DNA of 64,000 nucleotides. It comes from Talinum fruticosum. Lineage: Eukaryota > Streptophyta > Magnoliopsida > Caryophyllales > Talinaceae. Both the position numbers and the translations under genes were made by a program. Positions 1 through 10,814 of this stretch are shown here, in pieces. The stretch's first letter is position 1. Each line of letters opens with the position of its first letter. The stretch covers positions 434,001 to 498,000 of the forward strand of contig JAITYX010000045.1 in the NCBI GenBank assembly GCA_021018815.1, in the 5' to 3' direction. The notes under the pieces were generated by a model, which ran no database searches, was not told where the DNA came from, and saw only the letters and a program-made list of their open reading frames with translations.

Positions 1-295
1 ATTTTCACTTTTTCATTTAGCCAAAATAAAATTCATCTCAAATTAGGTGGGTTTATTTTGCATTTTCATTTTACATTTAGCTAAAATAAAATTCATCTCA
101 AATTAGGTGAGTCCAATTTGTATTCTCATTTTTCATTTGGGCAAAATAAAATTCATCTCAAATTAGGTGAGTCCATTTGCATTTTTTTCATTTAGCTAAA
201 AATAAATGCATCCCAAATTAGGTGGGTCCGATTTTGCATTTTCATTTTTTATTTAGCCAAAACAAATCCATCTTCAATTAGGAATAACCATTTCT
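1..295. repeat. 60-bp tandem repeat, about five copies
   Basis: The block ATTCATCTCA-AATTAGGTG recurs at 31, 91 and 151 with exact 60-bp spacing, then in more diverged form near 207 and 265. Each unit also holds a CATTTAGC-like and a TTTTGCATTTTCATTT-like segment. The array runs off the left edge, so the copy number is a minimum. It lies upstream of Tat-type gag/pol remnants; tandem repeats in untranslated parts are common in that lineage. Confidence 0.85.
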
Positions 296-1440
296 ACATT
301 CAATTATGCATTAGCCAAATCACAAAATCATCTTAAATTAAGTCACGCAACGTCTTAGGAGCAACAACTCTTAAGAACATACCAGAAGACACTTACCATA
401 TCATTTTTCCATGTACTTTCTATAGTGACGTAATGAAGTGGTATAACGCGGTTAACCCATGCAAGGTCTCCATTTGAATAATCTAGGTAACACCAATACT
501 CCTATGACAACGATATACCTATCACACTAAGAGACTTAGAATTGATCAAGTAAAGTGAGAAAGAAAGCTTCATATACTTTCTCACCAGGTGGAGGGCAAA
601 GCACTGCCCACATAGTAAAGCAACCATTGAGAAGGATCAAGTACGGATCATTATGAAGAACCTTAACCCCGCCTATAATCAACACCTTAAATTCCTACCG
701 TTTATTAGTTTCTCAACCCTTAGAGATGCCGACATGCTTATAGACGAAGAAGCTGTCTACCACGACCACAAAAGCCGTGGTCGGGTATAGAGGTAACTAC
801 AAGTCTAAGGACAAGGAAACCTCTAACCAAGGCAATACTAGCAGGGTGCGAGATGACAATGCCCTTAATTGGTAAAATGACTACACTTCAATCGATACCA
901 CATTTGCTCAAGCCCTTGACCACCTGTTGGCTAAAGGAAAAATATGATTGCCACCTATAAAAGCGAGAATCGAAACTACGAAACAGCTTGTAAAGCTGGG
1001 ACACAAGAAAATTATTTAGATATCATCGTTCACGAGGACACGACATCAAGCAATGTTGGACGTTAAAAAATAAGTCTGGACGAGCATGTTTGGTAACGGT
1101 CAACACCCTTTTCCTTTCAGCGGAACCTTAGCCATATTCTCGGAACCCATTCGAGGTTAGTGGGACCCATCTGTCTTCATTCAAGACATCAATGAGTCCA
1201 AACCATTCCTAGCTTGCCTTCCCTAAACTCGGAAGTCCATGGAATATGGGTAAGTGATGAACAAGATGTGTACGAAACCAAAGACAATAGTGACGATGAT
1301 GACAACTTTTGGGGCACACCACCCGTAGAAGAAGAAGAATTTTGGGGAGACCAAAGAGTCTAAAAATCCAATTCCTTACTAGATTTGGACGATATAATGC
1401 ACCTGTGGGTCTACAATGGACTCAGGAAGCCCTAAAAGAA
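296..1440 (+). pseudogene. Decayed gag C-terminal part of Tat-type element
   Basis: There is no long open frame, but fragments read like the gag end of a plant Ty3/gypsy element. Near 1,015-1,075 a short stretch reads YH-R-RGHDIKQCWTLK, matching the Cys/His 'FH...GH....C..L' knuckle-like motif that precedes protease in Tat elements. An acidic linker (EEEEFWGD, around 1,328-1,357) follows. Stops and frame changes are frequent. This should be the RNA-binding structural protein; that is inferred from position and the single motif. Confidence 0.5.
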
Positions 1441-2007
1441 CACTGAAGCTACTAAAGAAGAAGACCCCATCCTAAAACAACTTTAAAAGCTTAAAGCTGA
1501 TATCACCATCTTGTAACTCATATCTACTTTCGAAAAGCATAGTCCAACCTTAATTAATGCACTTAGTAAAATAAAGGTCTCTCATAAAACCACACCTAAG
1601 GAAGTAGTAGGATTGGCTAATAATGGGGAAGGAACCATTACCTTTGATAGGAAAGATCTCCCTCAAGAAGGCATTGCATGTAACAATGCCCATTACTCAA
1701 CTGTAACTTGCCTTAACAAGTTCATTCCCTAACCATAATAAACAACGGATCCAGCTGTGAACATTTGTCTAAAAGGTTAGGCATTGGAGAGAAACAAGTC
1801 TCCAAACAGATTGTTCATCTCCAAGTGTATGATAATTCTAAAAGGATAGTCTTGGGAATGGTGACTTTACCAATTAATGTGAGACTAGTGGTGAAGAACA
1901 TTGACCTTCATGTCCTAGACATTCCAGCTACCTTTAATTTTCTTCTAGGACGCCCTTGGTTACATGACCATCAAGCGAGTGCCCTCTACAATGCACAAGA
2001 AAGTTAG
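1440..2007 (+). pseudogene. Retropepsin-like aspartic protease remnant (Tat lineage)
   Basis: This would be the element's own protease, which cleaves Gag-Pol. Upstream sequence reads DLPQEGIACNNAHY, a stretch typical of plant gypsy polyproteins just before protease. The open frame at 1,765-2,007 contains VLDIPATFNFLLGRPWLH, the C-terminal signature of plant gypsy proteases. The flap-proximal active site appears at about 1,735-1,755 as INNGSS where the family has (I/V)DNGSS, so the catalytic aspartate is replaced by asparagine. A stop before position 1,740 also breaks the frame. The protein is inactive by these two criteria. Confidence 0.75.
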
Positions 2008-2039
2008 GATGATCATAAAAAGTCAGGTTGTAACCGTAA

Positions 2040-2363
2040 ATGGGAACAATCTTTGTGTCACCATCACCTCAAAAGAATCCGTCGTCGACATCGAACACGA
2101 CGATGATGACGAAGTACTTTACGAGGTTTGAGATTGTCACCACATTAGACAAGGATGAAGCATCTCTCAACATCAATCCTTATGGTAACCCTAGTGTCCA
2201 CTTGATGCTAAGGAAGAAGGGGTATTTTCTAAGCCTAGCCGTAGGTCGGAGGGCATACCAGTCTATCTTTCTACCTCTTCAATCCACCAACAACTATAAG
2301 TTTGGGCTAGACTATCAACCTGCTATCGAGGAAATAACTCAAGCCATGGGAAATTCAAACTAG
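2040..2363 (+). pseudogene. Protease-RT linker with degenerate G-patch-like segment
   Basis: The 107-codon frame contains KKGYFLSLAVGRR followed by an aromatic FGLDYQP. Plant Tat elements carry a glycine-rich G-patch-like motif ending FGLGYKP between protease and reverse transcriptase, and this has the same spacing and endpoints. The glycines expected between GY and GRR are mostly lost. It lies 32 bp after the protease frame and before the RT remnant, as expected. Confidence 0.5.
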
Positions 2364-2439
2364 GAGGACTGCACCTTACACGTCTGTTCCATCAAACCCT
2401 TTCCTTATACTCTAGCCAGGCGGTTCTCGAAGGAAGGGG

Positions 2440-3200
2440 ACGACTTCCCCTACTACGGCTTCCCTAACTACCTCAAAGAAAAGGGCATTCTTGATACCCG
2501 GTTTAGAAATTGTTAATGACTACCATGTACTTGAAAGGGAGGCACCTTACCTCCTTAAAGAGGGACAATCCACACCAGACTAAACCAATTTGGTGGAGGT
2601 GATATCTTTGGTTTCGTTGTTTGGATAGGAGAAGAATCTAGTAAGGATTTCGATCATGATATCTTGTCTTAAGCGATGTTACACCCGCAATTTGATCCGT
2701 CCTAATTCATCACCGACATCGACGCCAAAGGGTCCAAGCATATTACTTGGATCCGAGCATATTACTTAGATCGATGCTTGAGGAGGGCCAAGAATTTACT
2801 TGTTAGTTTAGGAAAGCATCCTAGATCAATGTCGACGAGGGCCAAGAATCTACTAAGCTATCTTGTTAGTCTTAGAGGAATCGAAGTTGATCCATCCAAG
2901 ATTAAAGTTATCTAGGAGATCCCACCACCGAAGACGGAGAAGGAGATACGAGGTGTTTTAAGACATTTACATTACATTACTCATATTATATCAAAGCCGA
3001 CTATGGTCTCGATCCTATCTTCAAGAAGTCAATGAAAGGTTTTGAGCCTATTTGGGATAATGAGTGCAAAAAGCATTCGAAAAGGTTAAGAAGTATCCGG
3101 CCAACCCTCTAGTGTTAGTTCTATCCCAACTAAGGGAGCCTTTACTCTTATACCTCACTACAACGAAACCGCAATGGGAGCCATCCTAGCTCAACGGGGT
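2440..3200 (+). pseudogene. Reverse transcriptase remnant, palm region missing
   Basis: Short matched blocks appear in different frames: YYGFPNYLKEKG near 2,452, then LVSLRGIEVDPSKIKVI near 2,862-2,912 and IPPPKTEKEIRG near 2,918-2,955, the latter two being the thumb/connection signature of plant gypsy RT. The segment that should hold the YVDD catalytic box is absent; 2,470-2,850 is too short and shows near-duplicated pieces ('AKNLL' at 2,790 and 2,838). The gene is dead. Confidence 0.75.
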
Positions 3201-3480
3201 GGAAAGGAAGAGTACGCGAGTATATTATCTAAGTAAGAAATTCTTAGATTATGAGACTAGATACACGCCATTAGAGAAGACATCGTTGGTATTAGTCCAG
3301 GCTACCAAGAAGCTAAAGCACTATATGTTGGCTAACACTATATATATGGCGAGTCTTGATGGATCCCATTAAGTAAATTCTTGAGCAACCAACCATTAAC
3401 GAGCAAGATATCCGGATGGACGAGTTATGTTGTCGAGTTTAAACTCAAGTATGTCCCTTAGAAAGCAATTAAAGGGTAGT
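3200..3480 (+). pseudogene. Ty3/gypsy RNase H (first copy), frameshifted
   Basis: Fragments ETRYTPLEKTSLVLVQATKKLKHY, split here into shorter runs, sit at about 3,255-3,330; this is the RNase H core seen in all plant gypsy elements. Upstream 3,120-3,200 reads LIPHYNETAMGAILAQ, including the first catalytic-strand region with a changed context. Frameshifts at about 3,220-3,245 and 3,345 break it. Confidence 0.7.
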
Positions 3481-3559
3481 GTTGGAATTCTTAGGCGATC
3501 TACATGTAACTGAATCACAACTCGAGCACCTCGACTTCCCGGACAAAAACATCTTACAA

Positions 3560-4080
3560 GTACAAGTGGACAATGTACTTTGACGACTGTTCCAATCGGA
3601 AGGGCTTTAGAGTAGGGATCCTTCTAGTCTCGCCGGAGGGAGCACATACTCCCATTTCGATCAAGCTAGATTTTGAGGTCACCAACAACACCGTAGAATA
3701 TGAAGCCTCGCATTGCGGGACTTCATGCTGCCATAAAGATCGCGAGCCAAGAATATAAGGGTTTTCGGTGACTCCAATTTGATCATTAATCGGATCTCAC
3801 GAGAGGTGGAAGGTACGTTGTGAATCCTTGGCACCCTACCAGGCACATTTGAAAGAATTAGCAAAACACTTTGAGAGCATATCGTGTACCTACCTTTCTA
3901 GGGATGACAACCGATTCGTAGATGTTTTAGCTAAACTTTCATTCATGATTAATATCTTTAACGACATTCATTTAATGCCCATCCATATAGAACAACGGAG
4001 TCAATCTGTGCACGTATACCCACTCGAAATGTCTAGTGCTGACCAAACAAGTTGGTACATTGACATTTATTAGTATCCAA
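3560..4080 (+). pseudogene. Second, archaeal-type RNase H of Tat lineage
   Basis: The frame beginning at 3,573 reads MYFDDCSNRKGFRVGILLVSP, the start of the additional RNase H domain found in Tat-lineage elements, where YFDGA.S.KG.G.G is usual. DFEVTNNTVEYEA follows, carrying the conserved glutamate and aspartate. A shift near 3,700 moves the rest into another frame (3,828-4,073), where LAKHFESISCTYLSRDDNRFVDVLAKL carries the C-terminal block; that run is cited only by its ends LAKHF and DVLAKL. This domain is the best lineage marker in the window. Confidence 0.8.
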
Positions 4081-4199
4081 AAACCAAGACTACACGTTAG
4101 ATTCCACACATAAAGCCGAATGAGCTATTCTAGCGAGTCAATTCTTCATCAACCAAGGACAGGTTGTAAAAGAAAACCAACACAAGAATTAGCTTACTT

Positions 4200-5290
4200 T
4201 TTGTCAACCAACGCAAAGTAGAGCACATCATGAATGAAATACATGGTGGGGAATGTGGACCCCATATGAATGGAAGAATGTTGGTTCGGAAAATTTAGAG
4301 ATTGGGATACTATTGATTAACCATGGCAACAGATCGCCATGAATTATTAAGAAATGCCACAAGTGTCAAGAGTGTGCGAACATGCAACACCAACCGCTAT
4401 CTTTTCTAACGACACAAGCATTGCCCTGGCCATTCTCGGTTTGGGGAATTAACATCATCGACAAAGTGACCCCTAAAGGAATGGGTGGTCACGAATTTGT
4501 GCTAGTAGCAATGGACTACATTACTAAGTAGGTTGAAGCGACTTCCTATGCAACCTTGATGACAAAACATGTGGCTAAGTTCATCACTCAAAATATCATT
4601 TGTCAATATGAGGTGCCCCATGAACCGATTAGTGACCATGGTAGTAACTTCAAGAAGGAAGTGGTGGATTATTAGACAAATACAAGATCAAACATCATAA
4701 ATCTTCTTCCTATCACCCTCGGACCAACGGAGAAGTCGAGGCTGCCAACAAAAATATTCGCAAAATAATGGAGAAGATGGTTGTCGACTATAATGATTGG
4801 CTTGATAAGTTGCCCTTCGGTCTATAGGGCTACCAAACCTCCATAAGGACCTTAATGGGAGCAACACCCTACTCCCTCATGAATGTTATGGAAGCAGTCC
4901 TTCGAATAGAAATTGTCATTCTTTCATTGCGAATCATTGCAAAAAGTCGATTCTTATGGCGAGAATGGGCTAAGGCGCGCTATGAACGAGTTAGTGTTAC
5001 TAGATGAAAGGCACTTGAATGCTTTACATAATGTCCAAATATACCATAAATGTATATCAAGGGCATTTAATAAGAAAGTGAGGCCTCGTAATCTCCAGGT
5101 TGGGGATTTGGTCGTTAAGGAGATTAGAGCACCAATTCAAGATCCCCGAGGAAAGTTTAGGTCCAACCGACAAGACCCATTCGTACTTAGTCAAATATCT
5201 GTCAAGAGGAGTAGTTAAGTCGACTAATTTGGACGGTTAGAAGATTTTTCAGTATACAAACTTGGATCAACTAAAGAAATACTATGTTTA
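4200..5290 (+). pseudogene. Integrase remnant (Tat lineage)
   Basis: Integrase joins element cDNA to the chromosome. The order is readable in pieces: a zinc-binding region (ECGPHMNGR near 4,250, then paired Cys/His at 4,350-4,385), a core domain with WGINIIDKVTPKG near 4,440-4,480 and VLVAMDYITK near 4,498-4,530, SDHGSNFKKE near 4,630-4,660 (second catalytic Asp region), then RTNGEVE near 4,720. The C-terminal domain is open at 4,913-5,218 with VGDLVVKEI. The last recognisable block, LDQLKKYYV, ends near 5,290. At least five stops interrupt it. Confidence 0.8.
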
Positions 5291-5800
5291 GCACGACACT
5301 AAACAATTCTTAGAATGGTCTATGCTTGGCCCAACCAGGTCATGTCTGTAGGCACCGTCGGCGGCTAGCGCGAACGACGACGAGTTGGGCGAGCCAAGCA
5401 TTCCCGCCTAGCCATATTTTTTTAATTATTTGTTTTGACGCTCCAATCGGACGGTCCTCTTATCTCGATTAATTGTTATTTTATTTTGGTTGTCCAATTA
5501 GACGATCCACATGATTACTTAATTCTTTAATTGTTTTATTTAATTTTAAGGACAGTCCAACTAGGTGGTCCAAATTTATTTATTCCTCTAGGTGAGCAAT
5601 AAAATGAAATGAAGCATAAAAGTGAGCATAAAAGTTACTTTTTTACATTTATTAATAAAAGTTAAGCCTGCTACTTACCTAAACACACAACTAATAAAAG
5701 GGAAAAGAAACAAGCATACTACGTGGACAAATGAACTCTTCTAAAGAGGTAAAATTAAAATTCCTAAATTCTTTTATTCTTCCTAAATTCTTCCTAAAAT
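5290..5800. repeat. Post-pol spacer with degenerate about 57-bp repeats
   Basis: No gene is visible. Three diverged blocks (CCAATCGGACGGTCC at 5,442, CCAATTAGACGATCC near 5,500, CCAACTAGGTGGTCC near 5,556) are spaced 56-58 bp. Such minisatellites between integrase and the 3' LTR are usual for Tat-type elements. Confidence 0.55.
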
Positions 5801-7420
5801 TTGGCCTTAGTCGATCTTCACTTTCTTCCCTTTTAGATCGCTAGATTCAGCCGCATCATCCTGGGTGCTTTTCTTTAGCTCTTCAATCCTGCGGACCCTC
5901 CTCTCTTTAGCTTCTTTCACGAATCATAAGCGGTGCTACAACAGGAACAACTCGTGCAGGGATCTATTCTCGAGCCCTCGGTGCCTTACGATGCTTGGAG
6001 TCAACTTGTGTTATCCACTCTAGATAATACTCGAAACCGTAATGGTTGGCTTATCTATAGGTTTCAACAACTTCGGCGAGTTCATCCAATACTTAAGCGA
6101 TGTTGAAACCCGCCTTAAGCTGCTAAAACACTGCAAACAGGTTCAAAGGTAGCATGCCGAAATAATCCAAATAAGGAACCGCCTATTCTCATCTCATTTG
6201 TTGCAATACACAGTTAGGGAAATAGTACGTACTAATCTTTAACCCTGACAAACGTACAAAAGGATACTTGCTAAGTGTGTGTCCTAAATTGGGAAACTTT
6301 CCATTGCTAAATGAACCATTTAATGGTACTATGGTTTCTAAGCCAAGCCTTCCGCCATGAAGTAGGATGATCGGTAACCACACTTGCTCGCTTCCGCTAA
6401 TAGAACTATGTAGCCAAGTATAAGTCCACATCTGCAGGAGCTTGAACCAGTGAAGGTGCTCCATCAACCACATTTGCATACAATAGATAGTAAAAATCAT
6501 AAGAGTCCTGCATGGTTGAATTTAACCTTATTTACGGCCCAACAAGAACAAAATAAGAAATAAAAAAATATAAATAAAAATGATGAAATAGAAAAGTTGA
6601 GACTTTGGGCGGAGCCGGAGGCTTTTTAGCCTCGGCCGCATCGGATCGCCACTCCTTTGACCAGCGCCGCCCACCTAATCTCGTCACTCTATTTTCGGAT
6701 GCTTCTTTCTTCTTACCTATAATAACAAGGGATCTGCCAATAAAATCCTCATTTGGATTTGCTTCGACCCGATCCATCCCTATAATAGTCTCGGCGATGA
6801 TGACCGAGTTATAGAACAGTGATCCTCCAATTACTCAACAAAGCTCAACAATGTAGCAAGAGCCATATCCTTGTGGGCCCTTCTAATAAGAAACCACCTA
6901 TCGGACAGGTAATTATCGCTCGATGTCTCTAAATGTAGGTAGGCCCCAAGGAAGACATAGGACCATAATGCTTCGACAAGTTCGGTAAGTGCACCTCCTC
7001 CCTAACAAGAATCCAACTCGGATTCCTATTGGTTAGCTTTAGTAGGCGCTTTTAGATTTCATGCATATTGGTGGAAGGCTTTGACATCACACGTTTAGTA
7101 TAACATTGAATGCCCATAATAGCATCAAACTCTTCGGGTAGGAGACACAATTCCTTATCCCATAATCTGAAAACATGATAGTATGGATCCCAAAAGGCCA
7201 CAACATCCCTTAGCAAAGTCCAATAAACATTCACTTACCGAATGTTCAATAAGGTATTCAGTCCATATTGGGACAATCCTACCTATCAACATCTGTCATC
7301 TCGTGCACCTAATAGGACAATTCGGTCATACAATTCATCTTTTAAGTGAAAAGAAATTCAAGGCACTTGGGAAATTTCTTAGGAACTATTTTTACGTGAA
7401 CATTGTAGAAGAAGGTTAAG
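5800..7420 (-). pseudogene. Antisense extra ORF remnant downstream of pol
   Basis: Tat-lineage elements often carry an antisense extra ORF between pol and the 3' LTR. Here, on the strand opposite pol, 7,052-7,234 reads FWDPYYHVFRLWDKELCLLPEEFDAIM, quoted by its ends FWDPYYHVFR and LPEEFDAIM. This is the N-terminal signature of plant mobile-domain-like proteins found in plant retroelements. Other readable pieces at 6,189-6,500 and 6,532-6,777 are in other frames and I cannot assign domains to them. The pseudogene has many breaks. Its sequence is clearly different from the two PMD copies further right. Family assignment is tentative. Confidence 0.5.
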
Positions 7421-8580
7421 AAGGTGTAATTTTCGGTATCTAGTCGAGGGTCCAATATATAGCAGTCTCCGGGCTCGGAGTCAAGTCATGCCACGCCACC
7501 GAAGTTGCCATAACCCTCGACCAGCTGACTTCGCCGGCACTGCTAGACCAGCCGATCGATTTCTTTTTCAGCCGGGCATTCCTTAGGCCATTTCGTTGTT
7601 TTTACTTCAAGCCCTTTTCGGAAAAGCCCAATTACTTTAAACCGTGGACTTACAAACTCCTATTTGTCATTTATTATTTTCTTTTGGGGGAACGGGGCTA
7701 GTGTATTTTCTTTTATTTGTCTTTACAATTTTCCTTACAATTTTTGCATTATCTATGTTATATATAAAGGGAAGAGGGACTTTGTCTTTGTATAAATTTG
7801 TGTTTACCAAAATTACCCCTTTCCTAGCTTAAACTTTTGGGTTATAATTGTCAATTGTCACTTGCAGTTATTTCATTGTTTCTCTCTTCCCTGCCCCTCT
7901 CTCTCACGTCGGTTTCCTTCCACCCCCTCCCCACGTCGGTTTCACTAATCTCCGAACTCTGCTTCACATCTTCATTTAACTCCATTTCTAACTCCATTTC
8001 TCACACCTTCACAAACCACATTAAATCTTTTGCAAATGGCTGTGAAGCTTCATATTTGATCATCAATATTCCGCAACTTATCAAGCCACCCGGTACATTT
8101 GTTTCGATTTATTCACGAATTTTATTTTTTTTCTTTGTTTCAATTGTTTTTTGATTTATAACTCTGTAAATAAGATGTATAAATTTAAGCATCCAAGAAA
8201 AATTTGACATATTCTTCTATCCTCCATTTACATATCAACTTCACAAATCACCACATATCTAACTCCATCCAAACTCACAATTTAGAAGTCAAATCTAGAA
8301 TTCAAGTAGAAGGAGAGAAGACAGGGGGAAGAATTAAATTCCCAGCAAGGCGGAGGCGATTGTAGATGTTATGGGCTGCCTAAAAACATAAAACGATTGA
8401 GAGTTTTGAGATTGTAAAACATAAAACATATATGTAATTCAACATACCCAAAAACGATTGAGATAGAGGCAGAGGAGCATCGTTCACATCCAGTTCAACA
8501 TACCCAAAAACAATGTAGATAGAGGCGGTCGCATTCCGGTCGGAAAACACGGACAAGACAGAGCCTAAAAGGGGGAAGGA
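7420..8580. other. No gene seen; AT-rich then CT-rich DNA
   Basis: Short open frames at 7,644-8,154 have no recognisable domains and arise in T/C-rich DNA. Two local direct repeats are visible: CACGTCGGTTTC at about 7,903 and 7,932, and AACATACCCAAAAAC with following GATAGAGGC at about 8,441 and 8,500. The 3' boundary of the Tat element to the left could not be found. Confidence 0.5.
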
Positions 8581-8584
8581 GGCG

Positions 8585-9235
8585 GATACTGAGAGAGATG
8601 GCTCAATGAAGAGGTCAGCCGGCGAGATGGAGGCGAGAGATCGAGAGAGGGCGCGGCACGGCGAGGACCTATGGAGGACGCACCCGGAGAACGCACGGAA
8701 TACGGACCCTCCGGCGGATACCGAGAGAGATGGTCGAAGGAGGAGGTCGGCCGGCGAGGCGGAGGCGAGATCGAGACAGGGGCGGGACGACGAGAATGAC
8801 CCATGGAGGACCGACGAGAGATGGTCGAAGGAGGAGGTCGGCCGGCGATATGGAGGCAGAAATCGACAGATGGGGACGACGGCGAGAAGGGCCCATGGAG
8901 GACGCCGATAAGAGGGGGAAGGATCGATACTGCGTCGGAGATTGCATAACAAGTAGGTCGGCCGGCGAGATTGAGGCGAGTCATCGAGAGAGCGGCAGCA
9001 CGGCGATAACGAACCATGGAGGTCGCGTAGAAGAGTATCAAGGTCGGATACCCGGAGAGATGGCTCACAAGGAGGTCGGCCGGCGAAATTGACAGAGGGT
9101 GGCCGCCGAGAAGAGGCGGACAGAGGAGGATAAGCTGAGGGGACATAGGGTGGGCGGCGATAAGAGGGGGAAGAGGAGAAGCCGAGGGGACAGGGTGGGC
9201 GGCGAGAAGAGGGGAGGAGGAGAAGCCGAGTTAAA
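8585..9235. repeat. GC- and purine-rich minisatellite island
   Basis: A core GGTC(A/G)GCCGGCGA recurs at 8,613, 8,745, 8,836, 8,956 and 9,073, so units are 91-132 bp. Sub-blocks GAGAGAGATGG and CATGGAGGA recur with it. After 9,100 a shorter GGGTGGGCGGCGA unit repeats at about 9,149 and 9,196. The + strand is strongly purine-rich, contrasting sharply with the AT-rich flanks. Long open frames on both strands here are a product of composition and repetition; I do not call them genes. Confidence 0.8.
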
Positions 9236-9559
9236 TGATGCTACTCGAAAAATGAAGCCCTTTTCTTACGAAAAATATTTGCCCTTTTCTTCCGAAAAAT
9301 AAGCCCAAAAAGGGGAAAGAAAGAAATGCAACAATTCGAATTCGGGAAAGTGAACGATTGGGGAATACCCGACATCATAAAATACAATAAAAACTATACT
9401 AGGGTACACCTTCACAAATAAGGCCCTTCAAAAGCTCTCATAATACATACATTTATACATAGATAATCATTAAAAAATTTCTATATCCAGATCAATTCAA
9501 CTATTTTGTTTTATGAATATATTTATACAAGTTTAATTTCTACTAATATCTATTCTATA

Positions 9560-10245
9560 AACATATACTCTTATTTTAAAAATATAAACATATACACAAA
9601 ATAATTCTCTAATTAGACATCATAAAATACAATAATAATTACAATTTAAATACATAAATACAGCATAATAAAATGATATCAATATTTAATGGTAAGCAAT
9701 TTTTTTTCCGTAATTTTATAGTTTATAGTTTATTATTTTCTTCAACTGACTACTACATAATTTCATTATATTTCCTTAGTAAAATTTACATTGTACATAT
9801 TTATAATTTGTCTCTAATGTATTACAATTGAATATACAAAATAAGCCTCTAATGGAACATCATACAATATACAACTTATAATTAGAATTAAAAATATAAA
9901 TACATACAAAATTAAAACTATATTATTATCTATGTTTTTATTGTAACCATTTTTTTTCCATGTATTTATAGTTCATTTTTATCTTACAATAACTACTTTC
10001 TAATATCATTATATTTCCTTAGTATAATTTACATTGTACATATGTTTATAATATGCCTCTAAAGCATTAGCATTTAATATACAAAATAAGCCTCTAATGA
10101 GACATGATACAATAGAATAATAATTACAATTCAAAAAAATTTCAATGATCAAACTATATCAATATTTAATGGTATAATACCACAATATTTAATGATAAAA
10201 TAGAATAATAACTACTTTATAATGTCAAATTCTCTCCAACTCAAA
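9560..10245. repeat. About 240-bp tandem repeats near Helitron 5' end
   Basis: Three diverged units are seen. The block CTCTAAT-(x)-GACATCATA-(x)-AATA recurs at about 9,610, 9,848 and 10,093. The block TTTCCTTAGTA-(x)-ATTTACATTGTACATAT recurs at about 9,771 and 10,014, giving periods of 238-245 bp. The array lies between the candidate 5' terminus and the Rep start codon. No gene is present in 9,393-10,814. Confidence 0.7.
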
Positions 10246-10814
10246 AAACTTTACTATTTTTACATAGTTTCACTACTAAAATTCCATGTTATGTGAATTT
10301 GATTTTTTTTATAAATTCTATATTTATATATAAAATGAATTTCATTTGGGTTTATACTTTTTATAAAAAAAATTTTAAATATTTCTTTGGTCAAATCGAA
10401 TATATACATCTTTAGTTATTTTTATTTAACTTATTTGTTAATCACTTAGTTTTAAATCTTCGTTATTGATTTATACGTACCAAGTTCTAAATCTTCTTTT
10501 TAACCACCAAGTGTTAAATGTTCAAAATAGTAAAGATTATAATAGACCAAACTCAAAGAAATCTAATTTAATTTATTTTTCAATTTTTACATTGGAAAAT
10601 TAACTAACCTCATGAACTTGCTAATACCATATATGACTTATCAAAATAACTTCTCGATGCATAACAATATTAAAATAGTGATATTATCATAATTTTTATT
10701 TCTTTTAAACTTACTAAATTATTATATTCTTTTACTTAACTAAAATTATCATATACAAATAAAACAATTGTTCTATTTATTTCATTTCCATTTTCCCTTA
10801 GTTACACAATTCCA

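Noticed and set aside
1..295. CRISPR-like regular repeat spacing
   Set aside because: Units are contiguous and diverging with no unique spacers, and the DNA is a plant nuclear genome.
8380..9302. Long overlapping frames on both strands
   Set aside because: Caused by the GC-rich minisatellite; no start context, domain or single consistent frame.
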